DNA of 64,000 nucleotides from positions 496,001-560,000 of the forward strand of contig CAYNVQ010000001.1 of the NCBI GenBank assembly GCA_964400735.1, read 5' to 3'. The DNA is from CAYNVQ01 sp964400735. Its GTDB lineage: Bacteria; Acidobacteriota; Aminicenantia; Aminicenantales; Aminicenantaceae. The translations under genes and the position numbers were made by a program. The notes below the pieces were generated by a model. It was given only the letters and a program-made list of their open reading frames with translations. It did not search any database and was not told the origin of the DNA. Below, piece after piece: positions 1 to 9,574 of this stretch. The stretch's first letter is position 1; each line of letters begins with the position of its first letter.

Positions 1-1059
1 GGTATACGCATTCAATCTTTCCCCGATCTCCTCTGCACTCTTTGGAGCGAACTTTGGGTCTGTTTTAAGATACCGGATAAATTGGGCCAGGTTCTCTTCA
101 AATCCTAAAGACAGACGGATCTCATCAATTTTTTCGTTGTTTTTCCTCACCCACTCCAAACCTATATCGTGAATTTTTTCGGGTGAAAGATCGAGGTTCG
201 TATAATAACGGATAAGATACCTGTAATAATCCTTGCCATCGGGATACTGCCAAAGTCCGACCGATTCGGGTGCTTTTTGAAAATAGACACCTTGGATAAA
301 GTTCACCAAATCCTGAAGGGCAGGGTTGATTTCGGAGCGAATGATCTCCAGCGACTTTCTCTGAAAATCCAGGTGTGCGCCCGATTCAAACTCTTCCAGC
401 CTTTCATCCTGGACGTAGAAAAGACTTCCTTTTCCTTCCCGGATGAAGGACTCCAAGAAAGGAAGAACAAGGTCGAGCTCTTCCCGGGGAATAACAATCC
501 CTTTCTCGTGTTGGATTTTGATATTATCCTGCACCTGAGCGATAAATAGAGAATATTTTTCCATCAGCTTAAGATAATTATCTAGGTCTTTTACCCCCTT
601 GAATGTGTAGGTTAAAAAAACACGATGCACGATCGGAAGAGGCGATGAATAAGGAGTGACAGGGAAATACAGCCAAAAATAGGCCATCCCGTCCAGGCCC
701 ATTTCCAATTCCCATTTCAACACCTCATAATTCAGCCGCTCTTCGTGGGAGAGAAGATCTGGGTTGACCTTATCGATTTTTTCTAAAAGGGAGGCGGCAA
801 AATCGTATTCGAACTTGGCATATGCATAAGATAGATCGGGCAGCTTTTGAATCTCAAGGCCCTTCTTCCAGCGCAAATAGATGCTTTCTTCCAACATATG
901 GATCCAAAATGCATCTTCCGCTTCGAGCAACATTTTTTTGCTTTCGGAAGCATCCTCAACAGAAAATTCATCCGAAGGTCCCCTGCAGCCCATGGATATT
1001 TGAAGACCAAATAAAAGCAAAATGACGAATTTAAAAACCTCTTTCAAATTTCCTCTCAT
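1..1059 (-). CDS. DUF885-family lipoprotein, C-terminal part beyond window edge
   Basis: Open minus-strand frame from an ATG at 1059 to the window edge, about 353 codons, with no stop, so the 3' end is missing. The N-terminus has a hydrophobic stretch (FKFVILLLFGLQIS) followed by SMGC, a plausible lipobox, so an envelope lipoprotein is inferred. The residues around YYRYLIRYYTNLDLSPEKIH and the later GLEWVRKNNEKIDEI stretch are typical of DUF885, a family of large alpha-helical, often secreted proteins thought to be zinc peptidase-like. The family's HExxH-type motif would lie in the missing part, so activity cannot be judged. The start is preceded by a weak purine-rich AAGAGCG. It is divergent from the radical SAM gene and separated from it by a small inverted-repeat element. 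Confidence 0.8.
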   Translation of the reverse strand, partial: MRGNLKEVFKFVILLLFGLQISMGCRGPSDEFSVEDASESKKMLLEAEDAFWIHMLEESIYLRWKKGLEIQKLPDLSYAYAKFEYDFAASLLEKIDKVNPDLLSHEERLNYEVLKWELEMGLDGMAYFWLYFPVTPYSSPLPIVHRVFLTYTFKGVKDLDNYLKLMEKYSLFIAQVQDNIKIQHEKGIVIPREELDLVLPFLESFIREGKGSLFYVQDERLEEFESGAHLDFQRKSLEIIRSEINPALQDLVNFIQGVYFQKAPESVGLWQYPDGKDYYRYLIRYYTNLDLSPEKIHDIGLEWVRKNNEKIDEIRLSLGFEENLAQFIRYLKTDPKFAPKSAEEIGERLNAYT

Positions 1060-1136
1060 TTTTTCGCTCTTAGCTTTTTGAAAATCATTTCGACGTTTTT
1101 CCTCTCCTCTATCACAAAACCCCGATCATTTCAATT

Positions 1137-1412
1137 GGGGGACGCTCCTTCAGGTACCACCCTACACAATAATCTCTGTAAGACCCTCCTATACTATTGT
1201 GTAAAAGATACATAATGTGATTAATGATATCGGTAACACAATAATAATGTGATCCTAGTTCTTGGCATGTCCGTGCAAAATCTATTCATATGAAACTTGA
1301 TGACATGTGAAGCTTCCCGCGGCAAGCCGCGGGGGATTCTGCAAAGGTTTTGTTAAAGGAACAATTCCTTTCTCGATATTCATTATAGGGTGGTACCTAA
1401 AGGAACGTCCCC
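1137..1412. mobile_element. MITE/REP-like element, 276 bp, terminal inverted repeats
   Basis: The left end (1137-1167, GGGGACGCTCC then AGGTACCACCCTA) is an inverted copy of the right end (1385-1412, ATAGGGTGGTACC then GGAACGTCCCC), with a few mismatches. Inside are a second inverted pair (TACACAATA near 1163 and TATTGTGTA near 1195) and a strong GC hairpin at 1316-1333 (CCCGCGGC AA GCCGCGGG). No transposase is encoded. Four other copies or half copies of the terminal repeat occur in the window. A perfect 14-bp tandem duplication (CGTCCCCATTTGCT, 1406-1419 and 1420-1433) overlaps its right edge. The element fills most of the 448-bp gap between the first two genes. Confidence 0.7.
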
Positions 1413-1439
1413 ATTTGCTCGTCCCCATTTGCTGTTTGC

Positions 1440-1467
1440 TTGACAAAAAGTGTGATTTCCATAATCA
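1440..1467 (+). promoter_or_regulatory. weak sigma70-like promoter for radical SAM operon
   Basis: A consensus -35 TTGACA (1440-1445) is followed after 16 bp by TAATCA (1462-1467), a poor -10. It lies about 40 bp before the start codon and just outside the MITE-like element. The -35 is good, the -10 uncertain. Confidence 0.3.
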
Positions 1468-1507
1468 TAACCTATCTTGATGATTATTGTCTTGAAGGTT
1501 TGAAATA

Positions 1508-2473
1508 ATGGAATCTTTTGTACGAACATTGTCTTTAGCCGCCCGCGGGGGAAGAAATTACCTGACCAAAAGGCCCTTGTGCATCTCTTTCGAGGTCACA
1601 CATTCCTGCAACGCCAAATGCAAACACTGTCATCTCCACGGGCCAGTGCAAGAGGATAGAGCCTCCCCTGAGAGATTGGGAGAGATCTGCCGAGAGCTCA
1701 GTCCTGTGGTTGCCCAAGCCTCGGGAGGAGAACCGCTGCTACGAAAGGACCTGGAACAGATTATTGAGGCTTGGAGGGTGCCTAACCGGGCTCCCTTCAT
1801 TGTCGTGACCACCAATGCGACATTGCTAAGTCTGGATAGATACTCTAGTCTCAAGCAAGCAGGAGTAGATGAGTTTTCCATCTCCTTGGACTATCCGGAT
1901 GAGCAGCATGATGAATTCCGGGGTGTCCCGGGCCTTTTCCGAAAGATCGAAAAACTCATCGATGACTTGGGCAACAAGAGGGATAAATCTATATCGCTCT
2001 GCTGTGTTATCCAAAGCGACAATTTCCGGTTGCTGCCTCAGATGGCGGGATTGGCTAAAAAATGGGATGTCAGGCTCAATTTCAGCGCTTATAACACCCT
2101 CAGGACTCATGACCAGGGATATATGCTTTCCAAGGACGAACGAGAAGAATTTAAAGAGATCATTCCGGTTCTGCTCGATTACCAGAAAAAATACAAGAAC
2201 ATCCGGACATCCGGATATGTTCTATGGAATATGGTCAAATACTTTGAGCAGGGCTATATGCCCAACTGCCGCACAGGGGAAAGATTTTATAATGTCAATC
2301 CCAACGGGACTCTTTCTCCCTGCGGCCTGATTATCACCGATTATAAAACTCGAGAGGAATTCATCGAGGATTTCTGTAAAAACAACACCTGCGTCTATTG
2401 CTATACGAGTATCCGCGCCAACACAGAAAAGCCTCGCCGCTACGCTTTATGGGATAACCTCAAGTTTCTCTAA
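1508..2473 (+). CDS. radical SAM protein with C-terminal cysteine cluster (SPASM/twitch-like)
   Basis: 321 residues. The radical SAM [4Fe-4S] motif is C34-x3-C38-x2-C41 (CNAKCKHC), preceded by a beta strand (CISFEVTHS) and followed by the SAM-binding SGGEPLLRKD segment near residue 75. The C-terminus carries further cysteines (NCRTG, LSPCGLI, DFCKNNTCVYC) in the arrangement of an auxiliary cluster domain. Such proteins reductively cleave S-adenosylmethionine to modify peptides, cofactors or small molecules; the substrate here is unknown. The MttB-family gene starts 29 bp downstream on the same strand, so an operon and a joint role in methyl/corrinoid or cofactor chemistry are inferred, not shown. 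GAAGG lies 9 nt before the ATG. Confidence 0.85.
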   Translation: MESFVRTLSLAARGGRNYLTKRPLCISFEVTHSCNAKCKHCHLHGPVQEDRASPERLGEICRELSPVVAQASGGEPLLRKDLEQIIEAWRVPNRAPFIVVTTNATLLSLDRYSSLKQAGVDEFSISLDYPDEQHDEFRGVPGLFRKIEKLIDDLGNKRDKSISLCCVIQSDNFRLLPQMAGLAKKWDVRLNFSAYNTLRTHDQGYMLSKDEREEFKEIIPVLLDYQKKYKNIRTSGYVLWNMVKYFEQGYMPNCRTGERFYNVNPNGTLSPCGLIITDYKTREEFIEDFCKNNTCVYCYTSIRANTEKPRRYALWDNLKFL

Positions 2474-2502
2474 AAAAGAAGCACCCTAGAACGGAGGACA
2501 TC

Positions 2503-3972
2503 ATGATACCCGCGAAAAGACCTAAGCTCGAACTTCTCAACAAGGCATTCATAGAAAAAATCATCGATGAGGCCTTTACCATCCTAGAAAATACAGGAAT
2601 CTTTGTGGAAAACAAAGAGGCCTTGTTTCTATTCTCCGAAGCCGGTATGAAGATAGACAATACCCTTCACAGAGTGTATATCGACCAGGAACTCGTAAAA
2701 GACTGCCTTGGCTTGACTCCACCGGTCATAAAGCTCTATGACCGGACAGGAAAAAAGGAGTATATCGTCGGTAGAGATGAGGTTCATTTCGATCCTGGAT
2801 CGGCAGCCACTGCTATTCTCGATCACGAGAGTCAGGAGCAGCGGAAAGCTTCGACTGAAGATTTGGTGAAATTCGTGCGGCTGACAGACTCCTTGGAATA
2901 CCTGAATTTTCAGAGCACAGGACTTATCAGCGGGGATATTCCGGATATTATCGCTGATAGCTACCGGCTTTATGTCGGCCTTCAGTATTCAGCCAAGCCC
3001 ATCGTCACCGGGACTTTTCGGGTCGAAGGTTTCAAGCCTATGTTCGATATGCTGGTAGCCATCAGGGGGAATGCCAAAGCTCTAGCCGAAAAGCCCTTGG
3101 CCATCTTCGATGCCTGCCCCTCCCCTCCCCTCAAATGGAGCAATCTCACCGCCCAGAGCCTTATCGATTCTGCCCGGGCGGGCATTCCGTCGGAGCTCAT
3201 CTCTATGGGTTTGACTGGGGCCACATCGCCTGTTACTCTGGCTGGAACACTGGTCCAGCACGTGGCCGAAAATCTGTGCGGCCTGGTGATCTGCCAGCTG
3301 GCTAAAAAAGGTTCTTCGGTTATTTTCGGCGGGTCTCCATCCAGTTTCGACATGAGAAGAGGTACGACTCCTATGGGAGCCATCGAAACCATGATGATCG
3401 ACTCGGCCTACGCCCAAATTGGAAAGTATCTGAACCTTCCCACCCATGCCTACATGGGATTGAGCGATTCTAAAATAAACGACAGCCAGGCTGGTCTGGA
3501 GACCGGAATCGGCGCCATCTTGGCTGCACTCTCCGGAATAAACGTCATCTCAGGCCCAGGTATGTTGAATTTCGAGAGCTGCCAGAGCCTCGAGAAACTC
3601 GTTATCGATAACGAGATCTGCGGCATGGCCTATCGGCTGATCAGGGGCATTGCTCAAAGAGAATCCCCGCTGGTTCAAGACCTGTTCGAAAACCTCACCC
3701 AGCAAAAGGAATTCTTGACCCTGGACCACACCCGCAAATGGTATAAAGAGGAACACACCTACCCCCTCATTATCGATCGTGACACCTTCGATACATGGGC
3801 TGCTATGGGTAAAAAATCATTAGCCCACAGAGCTACAGAAGAAGTGGAGAAGATACTGGGCAAGACTCCGCCCCATCTTCCAGATGAAAATATCCGTAAA
3901 GACTTGCAGAAAATTATGATGGCCGATGCCCAGGCCAACGGCATTTCCAGCCTTCCCAAACTGCCAGACTAA
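2503..3972 (+). CDS. trimethylamine methyltransferase (MttB) superfamily protein, non-pyrrolysine
   Basis: 489 residues, full length for the MttB family. The family acts on quaternary or tertiary amines and moves a methyl group to a corrinoid protein. Recognisable segments are HFDPGSAATAILDHES near residue 95, the long TIM-barrel body, and YAQIGKYLNLPTHAYMGLSDSK near residue 305. No in-frame amber codon interrupts the gene, so it belongs to the non-pyrrolysine branch, where known members demethylate glycine betaine, proline betaine or carnitine. The substrate cannot be assigned. A strong GGAGG precedes the ATG by 7 nt. No cognate corrinoid protein or RamA-type activator is in the window, but the radical SAM gene is immediately upstream and a UROD/MtaA-like protein is encoded at 30125-31261. 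Confidence 0.85.
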   Translation: MIPAKRPKLELLNKAFIEKIIDEAFTILENTGIFVENKEALFLFSEAGMKIDNTLHRVYIDQELVKDCLGLTPPVIKLYDRTGKKEYIVGRDEVHFDPGSAATAILDHESQEQRKASTEDLVKFVRLTDSLEYLNFQSTGLISGDIPDIIADSYRLYVGLQYSAKPIVTGTFRVEGFKPMFDMLVAIRGNAKALAEKPLAIFDACPSPPLKWSNLTAQSLIDSARAGIPSELISMGLTGATSPVTLAGTLVQHVAENLCGLVICQLAKKGSSVIFGGSPSSFDMRRGTTPMGAIETMMIDSAYAQIGKYLNLPTHAYMGLSDSKINDSQAGLETGIGAILAALSGINVISGPGMLNFESCQSLEKLVIDNEICGMAYRLIRGIAQRESPLVQDLFENLTQQKEFLTLDHTRKWYKEEHTYPLIIDRDTFDTWAAMGKKSLAHRATEEVEKILGKTPPHLPDENIRKDLQKIMMADAQANGISSLPKLPD

Positions 3973-4048
3973 CGAGTCTGAATCTGATTTATCGGTTTTC
4001 TTCTGTTTTGTGCTGGCAAGATCCAATTTACAAAAGACATCAGTCTGT

Positions 4049-7000
4049 CTATTCGAGTTCTACTTTGTCCGGCACTTTCATGGGTTTCAACCCGTACTGC
4101 TCTAAAACCTTATTAAGAGCCGGCATGTCGACGAGAATAACCTGATTGATCAACCCGACACGAAGGTCCGCCTCCTTATTCAATTCCCGGATTTGAAGCC
4201 AATCTGTCTCTGTAGGAGCCGCCGGAAAACTTCCCAAAGACATCCCCAGCATCAAGATCTGTTGTGGAATCGATCCGCCCCGCAGGGCTGTTTCCATCGA
4301 GACTTTGTAGCCGAATCTTTCGGGCGTGATTTCTTCTTTTACCTTTTCGAACGTTTCTTTGAACGTCTTGACTTGAAGGGAAAGCTCTTCCGGCAACCCC
4401 TCCTTTTCCTTGAGAGCCTTATCCAACGTCTGCAACTGACTCCGGATTCTATTGACGGCCGTCACAGCCAGTCCCATCTTCTTGGATATGGCGATGATTT
4501 CAGCTTGGGCTTCGACCTGGGATTGCTTTTCTTTTTTGTCCATGGCCAAACGCGGGTCAGGATGGATCATTAGCTTCCGGGTCGTCGTTTCTCCATCCAC
4601 CGTCATCTCCACCGAATATTCAGCGGGAAAAACCAGGGGAAGCGCCACCAATCCCATACCTGATGGCTTGATCTTTTTCCCTTCCTTTGTCTCGGGAACA
4701 TATTGCAGATTCCAGACCTGTCTCAGGAGCCCTTCTTTTGTGGGAATAGACATTTCGTAGACTTGATCCCCTTGCGCATCTTTGATGATGATTTTCGGTT
4801 TCTCTTTGGGTTTGACTTTGAAATAGGTGTAGAAAACCACTCCAATATCAGGATTATCAGCCGCATACACCGGTAAGCTTGAAGACTCACCCGAACTGGA
4901 CATCTCATAGAGCGTGACCGGCCTAAGGCTGAAAAGATAGTTGTCGGATTGGAAAATTTCCGAGTTCATTTCCTGAAGGGATACGATGTCATCCAGAATC
5001 CAAATGCCCCTTCCATGGGTGCCGATAATCAAATCATTATCGCGTGGATGAACGGCAATATCTCTGACAGCAACCGTAGGCAGGTTGTTTCGAAGGGAAA
5101 ACCAGGTCCTTCCTCGGTCCAGCGAAGCGTAGATATTGAATTCGGTTCCTACATACAGGAGATCCCGATTTTTCAAATCCTCACGAACAACATGAACCCA
5201 GCCGAAAGGAAGGTTTCCTCTGAGGGATGACCATGTTTTCCCGTAATCCGTCGTTTTATAAACATATGTGCCGTAATCATTTTGCCGGTGCCCATCAAAA
5301 GCAGCATAGGCCGTGCCCGCTTCGAAATGCGAAGCCTCTATCCTGGAACACCAGGTATTCGCCGGAAGGCCAGGGATATTTTTTACCACGTTTTCCCAGG
5401 TCTTACCGCCGTCCCGTGTTACCTGCACATTCCCGTCATCGGTCCCACACCAGATGACACCTTTCGCCACCGGAGATTCAGAGATGGTGATGATGGTGCA
5501 GTGGATCTCGGCTCCCGTGTTGTCCCAGGTTATGGGGCCTCCCGAATCCTTCTGCTTTTCAGGATCATCGGTGGAAAGGTCGGGACTGATGACTTCCCAC
5601 TTTTGCCCTCCATCTGTGGTTTTGAACAGATAATTTCCTCCCGTATAAACGGTCTTTGGGTCATGGGGCGAGATGTGGATCGGAGAATTCCAATTGAACC
5701 GGTAGGGAAGATTCTGCAAGGAGGCAATGGGTTTGATCGACTTGCTCTTTTTTATCCGCAGGTCATACCTGTACAATCCATTCATCTGAGAGTTCCCGTA
5801 GATGATGTTGTAATCGGACGGGTCTACCTGGGCATAGAAACCATCCCCATATCCCACCATAAACCAGTCGCAGTTGGTGATACCCTGGGTGTCCATAGTC
5901 GCACTGGGGCCGCCCCAGACTCCGTTATCCTGAAGCCCGCAGTAGACATAATAAGGTGACCTCATATCAAAGCCGACTTGGTAGACCTCGGCCAGGGCCA
6001 TGTGCTGGATATCCTGCCATGTCCTTCCTCCGTCGTAGGTTATGTCGATTCCTCCGTCGTTCCCATCGATCAGATGCAGAGGATTTTGGGGATCGATCCA
6101 GAGGGCGTGGTGATCGGGATGAGTGCCGGAAGAAATGGCCCTGAATTTGGCGCCTCTGTCTTTGGAGACATAGGTTCCTCCAGAGAAGACATAGACGACT
6201 TCGTCATCGCTGGGATCGACACGGATCTGGCTGTAGTAGAATGGCCTGAAATTGATGCGTTCATAGGTCTCGTTGTCACAGGTGCGGGCCCAGGTTTCTC
6301 CCCTGTCTTCAGAGCGCCAGATCCCTCCATCCTGATGCTCGATCAGGGCATAGACTACATCCGGTTTGCTGCGGGCCACATCGATTCCGATTCGGCCCAT
6401 GATTCCTTCGGGGAGGTCCTTGGTCAATTTTTTCCATGTCTCTCCGCCGTCTGTTGACTTGTACAACCCGCTTCCTGGCCCTCCGCTGGAAAAATAAAAG
6501 GGAAGCCGGCGGTGCTCGTAAGCGGCAGCATACAGGGTGAGGCTGTCGGCAGGATGCATGGCCAAATCGGCGAATCCTGTATTTTCGTCGATATACAGGA
6601 CTTTCCGCCACGTTTTTCCGCCGTCTGTGGTTTTATAGACACCTCGCTCTTGGTTCGGCCCCCAGAGATGCCCCATGGCCGCCACAAAGACGATGTTGGG
6701 GTCCCCGGGGTTGATCACGATCCGGCTGATGTGCCGGGTATCCTCCAGCCCCATGTTGATCCACGTTTTTCCCGAGTCTGTAGATTTGTACACGCCGTCT
6801 CCAATGGTCACACTATTTCTGCTTGTCGCCTCTCCTGTCCCTACCCAAATGATGTCGGGATGGGACTGAGCGATGGCGATGTCTCCCACCGAGACCGTTT
6901 TTTCTTTGTAAAACACGGGCTTCCAGGTGGTACCGTTGTTATCGGACTTCCAGACCCCGCTTGGGCCGATGGCCGTATAGATGATCCAAGGTTCTTTTTC

Positions 7001-7174
7001 CACGACATCTATATCCACCGTCCTTCCCCCCATGAGGGCCGGTCCGACACATCTCCACTCGAGATTTTCGAATAGATCCCCTATCTCCTCAGCGCTCTGT
7101 CCGTAGGAAAACAAAGTCGCCAGAAAAAGGGAAACACAAATGTTGAGGACGACAAATAAGCGGTTCGTAAACAT
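4049..7174 (-). CDS. secreted BNR/Asp-box repeat protein (sortilin/VPS10-like beta-propeller)
   Basis: 1041 residues with a Sec signal peptide (about residues 1-27, ending FSYGQS). At least ten Asp-box motifs of the S-x-D-x-G-x-T-W type follow (for example KSTDSGKTW, KTTDGGKTW, KSTDGGETW, RSEDRGETW, VTRDGGKTW, KTTDYGKTW), spread over about residues 75-720. This is the signature of BNR beta-propellers as in sialidases, VPS10/sortilin and photosystem assembly factors. The C-terminal ~250 residues form a separate beta-rich then helical region. Automated pipelines often call this family 'glycosyl hydrolase', but no catalytic residues are evident; a binding or scaffold role outside the membrane is as likely. 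A strong AGGAGG precedes the ATG. It is monocistronic, and a 139-bp MITE-like element lies upstream. Confidence 0.85.
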   Translation of the reverse strand: MFTNRLFVVLNICVSLFLATLFSYGQSAEEIGDLFENLEWRCVGPALMGGRTVDIDVVEKEPWIIYTAIGPSGVWKSDNNGTTWKPVFYKEKTVSVGDIAIAQSHPDIIWVGTGEATSRNSVTIGDGVYKSTDSGKTWINMGLEDTRHISRIVINPGDPNIVFVAAMGHLWGPNQERGVYKTTDGGKTWRKVLYIDENTGFADLAMHPADSLTLYAAAYEHRRLPFYFSSGGPGSGLYKSTDGGETWKKLTKDLPEGIMGRIGIDVARSKPDVVYALIEHQDGGIWRSEDRGETWARTCDNETYERINFRPFYYSQIRVDPSDDEVVYVFSGGTYVSKDRGAKFRAISSGTHPDHHALWIDPQNPLHLIDGNDGGIDITYDGGRTWQDIQHMALAEVYQVGFDMRSPYYVYCGLQDNGVWGGPSATMDTQGITNCDWFMVGYGDGFYAQVDPSDYNIIYGNSQMNGLYRYDLRIKKSKSIKPIASLQNLPYRFNWNSPIHISPHDPKTVYTGGNYLFKTTDGGQKWEVISPDLSTDDPEKQKDSGGPITWDNTGAEIHCTIITISESPVAKGVIWCGTDDGNVQVTRDGGKTWENVVKNIPGLPANTWCSRIEASHFEAGTAYAAFDGHRQNDYGTYVYKTTDYGKTWSSLRGNLPFGWVHVVREDLKNRDLLYVGTEFNIYASLDRGRTWFSLRNNLPTVAVRDIAVHPRDNDLIIGTHGRGIWILDDIVSLQEMNSEIFQSDNYLFSLRPVTLYEMSSSGESSSLPVYAADNPDIGVVFYTYFKVKPKEKPKIIIKDAQGDQVYEMSIPTKEGLLRQVWNLQYVPETKEGKKIKPSGMGLVALPLVFPAEYSVEMTVDGETTTRKLMIHPDPRLAMDKKEKQSQVEAQAEIIAISKKMGLAVTAVNRIRSQLQTLDKALKEKEGLPEELSLQVKTFKETFEKVKEEITPERFGYKVSMETALRGGSIPQQILMLGMSLGSFPAAPTETDWLQIRELNKEADLRVGLINQVILVDMPALNKVLEQYGLKPMKVPDKVELE

Positions 7175-7256
7175 GATTCCTCCTCTCTTCTATAGGAATG
7201 AAACTTTTATCCATTTTATAAAAATAGATCAAGAAGTTAAAGGAATTATGTTTATA

Positions 7257-7395
7257 GGGACGTTCCTCTAGGTACCACCCTATCCAAAACCATCAAGTAG
7301 TCTCATAGAGTCTTTCTTCAAGGTACCTCCTCAGTTCATCCGGTAAATTTGTTCCACACGAATTAAAGATAGGGTGGTACCTAGAGGAACGTCCC
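7257..7395. mobile_element. MITE-like element, 139 bp, perfect 27-bp terminal inverted repeats
   Basis: The left end 7257-7283 (GGGACGTTCC TCTAGGTACC then ACCCTAT) and right end 7369-7395 are exact reverse complements over 27 bp. The ends embed the palindrome GGTACC. There is no coding capacity. A further fragment AAGGAGCGTCCCCC lies at about 7407-7420. It sits in the 344-bp gap between two divergent genes; nothing else is evident there apart from the strong ribosome-binding sites. Confidence 0.75.
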
Positions 7396-7518
7396 CCTTT
7401 AGTTTAAGGAGCGTCCCCCCTTTACTAGCAGGAGGATTCGTGATAACTTTTTTTCTTTCTATTCGTAGAAGTGATAAATGGACGCTTTCTATTTTAGTAA
7501 TCATCAAAGGAGGAATTC

Positions 7519-9561
7519 ATGAAACGACTTCTGCTCTGCTCTTTAATCCTATTTTTAGGCCTGGGTCTTGGCCACTCGATGCCAGCTCAAGAGTTGAGTT
7601 TCGATGCCTATCACACCCCGGCGGAAGTGAACGCTCAACTTAGAGCTTGGAATAGCGAATTTCCCCAGCTCACCAAGATCATCAGCATCGGAAAAAGCGC
7701 AGGAAACACAGAACTTCTCGTTCTTCGCCTTGCAGCCAAGGGAAGTGTGGACCCGGATTCCAGGCCGGGTATTTTTGTCTCGGCAAATTCCGAAGGAGCC
7801 CATCTGGTGGGAACCGAAGCCGCTTTGATGCTCATCCAGAAACTTGTGACCAAGTACAATACAGACGAAAAAATAACCGCTCTCCTAGAAAAAAGGACAG
7901 TATACGTGGCTCCTTTGCTCAACCCCGATGCCGCTCAAAGTTACTTTTCTGAGGTGCGTTGGGAGCACAACACCAATTCCAAACCCGTGGACGATGACAC
8001 GGACGGAAAGTTGGACGAGGATGGACCCGACGACCTCAATAGAGATGGTCTGATCACCCAGATGAGAGTCAAAGATCCAGAGGGAAAATGGTTGGCCGAC
8101 CAGAATGAACCGCGACTGATGAAAATGGCCGATCCGAAAAAGGGAGAAAAAGGCCTCTACAAGATGTACACCGAAGGCCTGGATAATGACCAGGACGGGG
8201 AATATAACGAAGACCCGGCTGGCGGGATAGCGATCAACCGTAATTTTCCCCACGATTTCGAATACGGGGTTAAATCCGCCGGGATGTGGCCGGCCTCGGC
8301 CCAAGAAACCATCGCTCTTCTTGAGTTCCTCACATCTCAAAGTAACATCGATATGGTCCTGAATTTTTCGACAGAAAACACCATACTCAACCTTCAGCAA
8401 ACAGGAAGGGCAATGGCAGCCGGAGACAAGTTCAAAGTCCCTGAACGATTCGCCTCTTTCCTGGGCTTAGATCCGGAGAAAGAATACACCATGCAGGAAC
8501 TCATCGACATTTTGAAAGGTATGAATATCGGCGGAGGCATAGAGATAGACGAAAGCCTCGTGGCCATGATCTTGGGATTAGGACCGGCTATGACCATAGA
8601 CAACCAGGATATGCCCTACATAGAAGCGATACAGAAAGATTACAAGGATGCCCTCAAGGAAGCCAAGCTCGAAGGCCTCGAGAAAGGGCCCAAAGGCGTA
8701 AGAAAGGGCTCTTTTGTGGCCTACTGCTATTTCCAGTACGGAGTTCCGGTCTTCTCCACGGATTTATGGAAAGTCCCCGAGCCCAAAAAAGAACCTCCCA
8801 AGGATGCCTTGACCGTGGACAAATTGAAAGCTATGTCTTCGGAGGAATTTCTGGCCTTGAGCGATGAGACCATCGAGTCTTTCCTCAAAGAACAGGGAGC
8901 GCCGGAAAACTTCAAAGCAGAGATGGTCAAAAAGTTGGTGGAGTCCGGAAAGGTCACTCCCGATAAAATGGCCGAGATGATCGAAAAAATGCCCAAAAAA
9001 CCGTCTGTCAAAGAAGGAGAGCACCCTGAGGCCTATATCCTTCAGTGGGCTGATTCCACCCTTCAGGGCAAGGGATACGTGGATTGGACACCTTACAGTC
9101 ATCCGACCCTTGGAGAGGTGGAGATCGGTGGATTCGCTCCTTTTGTGAAAACCACCCCACCCCCTGCCGAGATGAAGGATACCATTTCTTTTCATACGGA
9201 TTTTTATATCGGCTTAATGGAACGGCTCCCAGAACTCCAGATCAAAGAAACCGAAGTCGAATCCCTGGGGAACAGCACCTATAAGGTTACGGTCTATTTC
9301 ACCAATGAGGGGTGGTTTCCCACTTCCACAGCCCAAGGAAGGAGGGCCCGCGTGGCTTGGCCGATTCGCGTGGAACTCCAAGGCCCTGAAAATCTAGCTC
9401 TATTCTCGGGACGCAAGGTCGAAAACATCCCTTTTATAGGAGGAAGCGGAGACACCAGAAAAGTGGAATGGATCATCCAGGGGAATAAAGGCTCCAGGCT
9501 TATGGTGACGGCCAAATCTCCAAGACTGGGATCGGTGAACACGAACATTGTTCTGGAATAA
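7519..9561 (+). CDS. M14 carboxypeptidase-like protein with degenerate active site
   Basis: 680 residues, Sec signal peptide (cleavage near PAQ, residue 24), strong AAAGGAGG before the ATG. It aligns along its length with the M14 peptidase encoded immediately downstream, including two acidic DxDxDG-type loops (DDDTDGKLDEDG and DNDQDGEYNED) and NRN. The zinc ligands are altered: where the paralogue has HGNE this protein has E92-G-A-H95, the third ligand His (paralogue NFHNSGG) is Ser (NFSTEN), and the catalytic Glu (paralogue YSNELD) is Asp (FSTDLW). An extra helical segment of about 80 residues (KLKAMSSEEF onward) precedes the C-terminal region. M14 family membership is clear; a non-catalytic, binding or regulatory role is inferred. 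Likely co-transcribed with the next gene (13-bp gap). Confidence 0.85.
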   Translation: MKRLLLCSLILFLGLGLGHSMPAQELSFDAYHTPAEVNAQLRAWNSEFPQLTKIISIGKSAGNTELLVLRLAAKGSVDPDSRPGIFVSANSEGAHLVGTEAALMLIQKLVTKYNTDEKITALLEKRTVYVAPLLNPDAAQSYFSEVRWEHNTNSKPVDDDTDGKLDEDGPDDLNRDGLITQMRVKDPEGKWLADQNEPRLMKMADPKKGEKGLYKMYTEGLDNDQDGEYNEDPAGGIAINRNFPHDFEYGVKSAGMWPASAQETIALLEFLTSQSNIDMVLNFSTENTILNLQQTGRAMAAGDKFKVPERFASFLGLDPEKEYTMQELIDILKGMNIGGGIEIDESLVAMILGLGPAMTIDNQDMPYIEAIQKDYKDALKEAKLEGLEKGPKGVRKGSFVAYCYFQYGVPVFSTDLWKVPEPKKEPPKDALTVDKLKAMSSEEFLALSDETIESFLKEQGAPENFKAEMVKKLVESGKVTPDKMAEMIEKMPKKPSVKEGEHPEAYILQWADSTLQGKGYVDWTPYSHPTLGEVEIGGFAPFVKTTPPPAEMKDTISFHTDFYIGLMERLPELQIKETEVESLGNSTYKVTVYFTNEGWFPTSTAQGRRARVAWPIRVELQGPENLALFSGRKVENIPFIGGSGDTRKVEWIIQGNKGSRLMVTAKSPRLGSVNTNIVLE

Positions 9562-9574
9562 ATTGGAGGAAACG

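Noticed and set aside
1267..1281. TGGCATG-N4-TGCAA resembling a sigma54 promoter
   Set aside because: The GC of the -12 element is one base too close, and the site lies inside the MITE-like element.
2503..3972. Possible pyrrolysine-containing MttB
   Set aside because: The frame is uninterrupted by TAG over the full family length, so it is a non-pyrrolysine member.
5282..5959. 225-codon plus-strand frame inside the BNR protein gene
   Set aside because: Antisense shadow of a clearly coding minus-strand gene with signal peptide and Asp-box repeats; no ribosome-binding site or domain.
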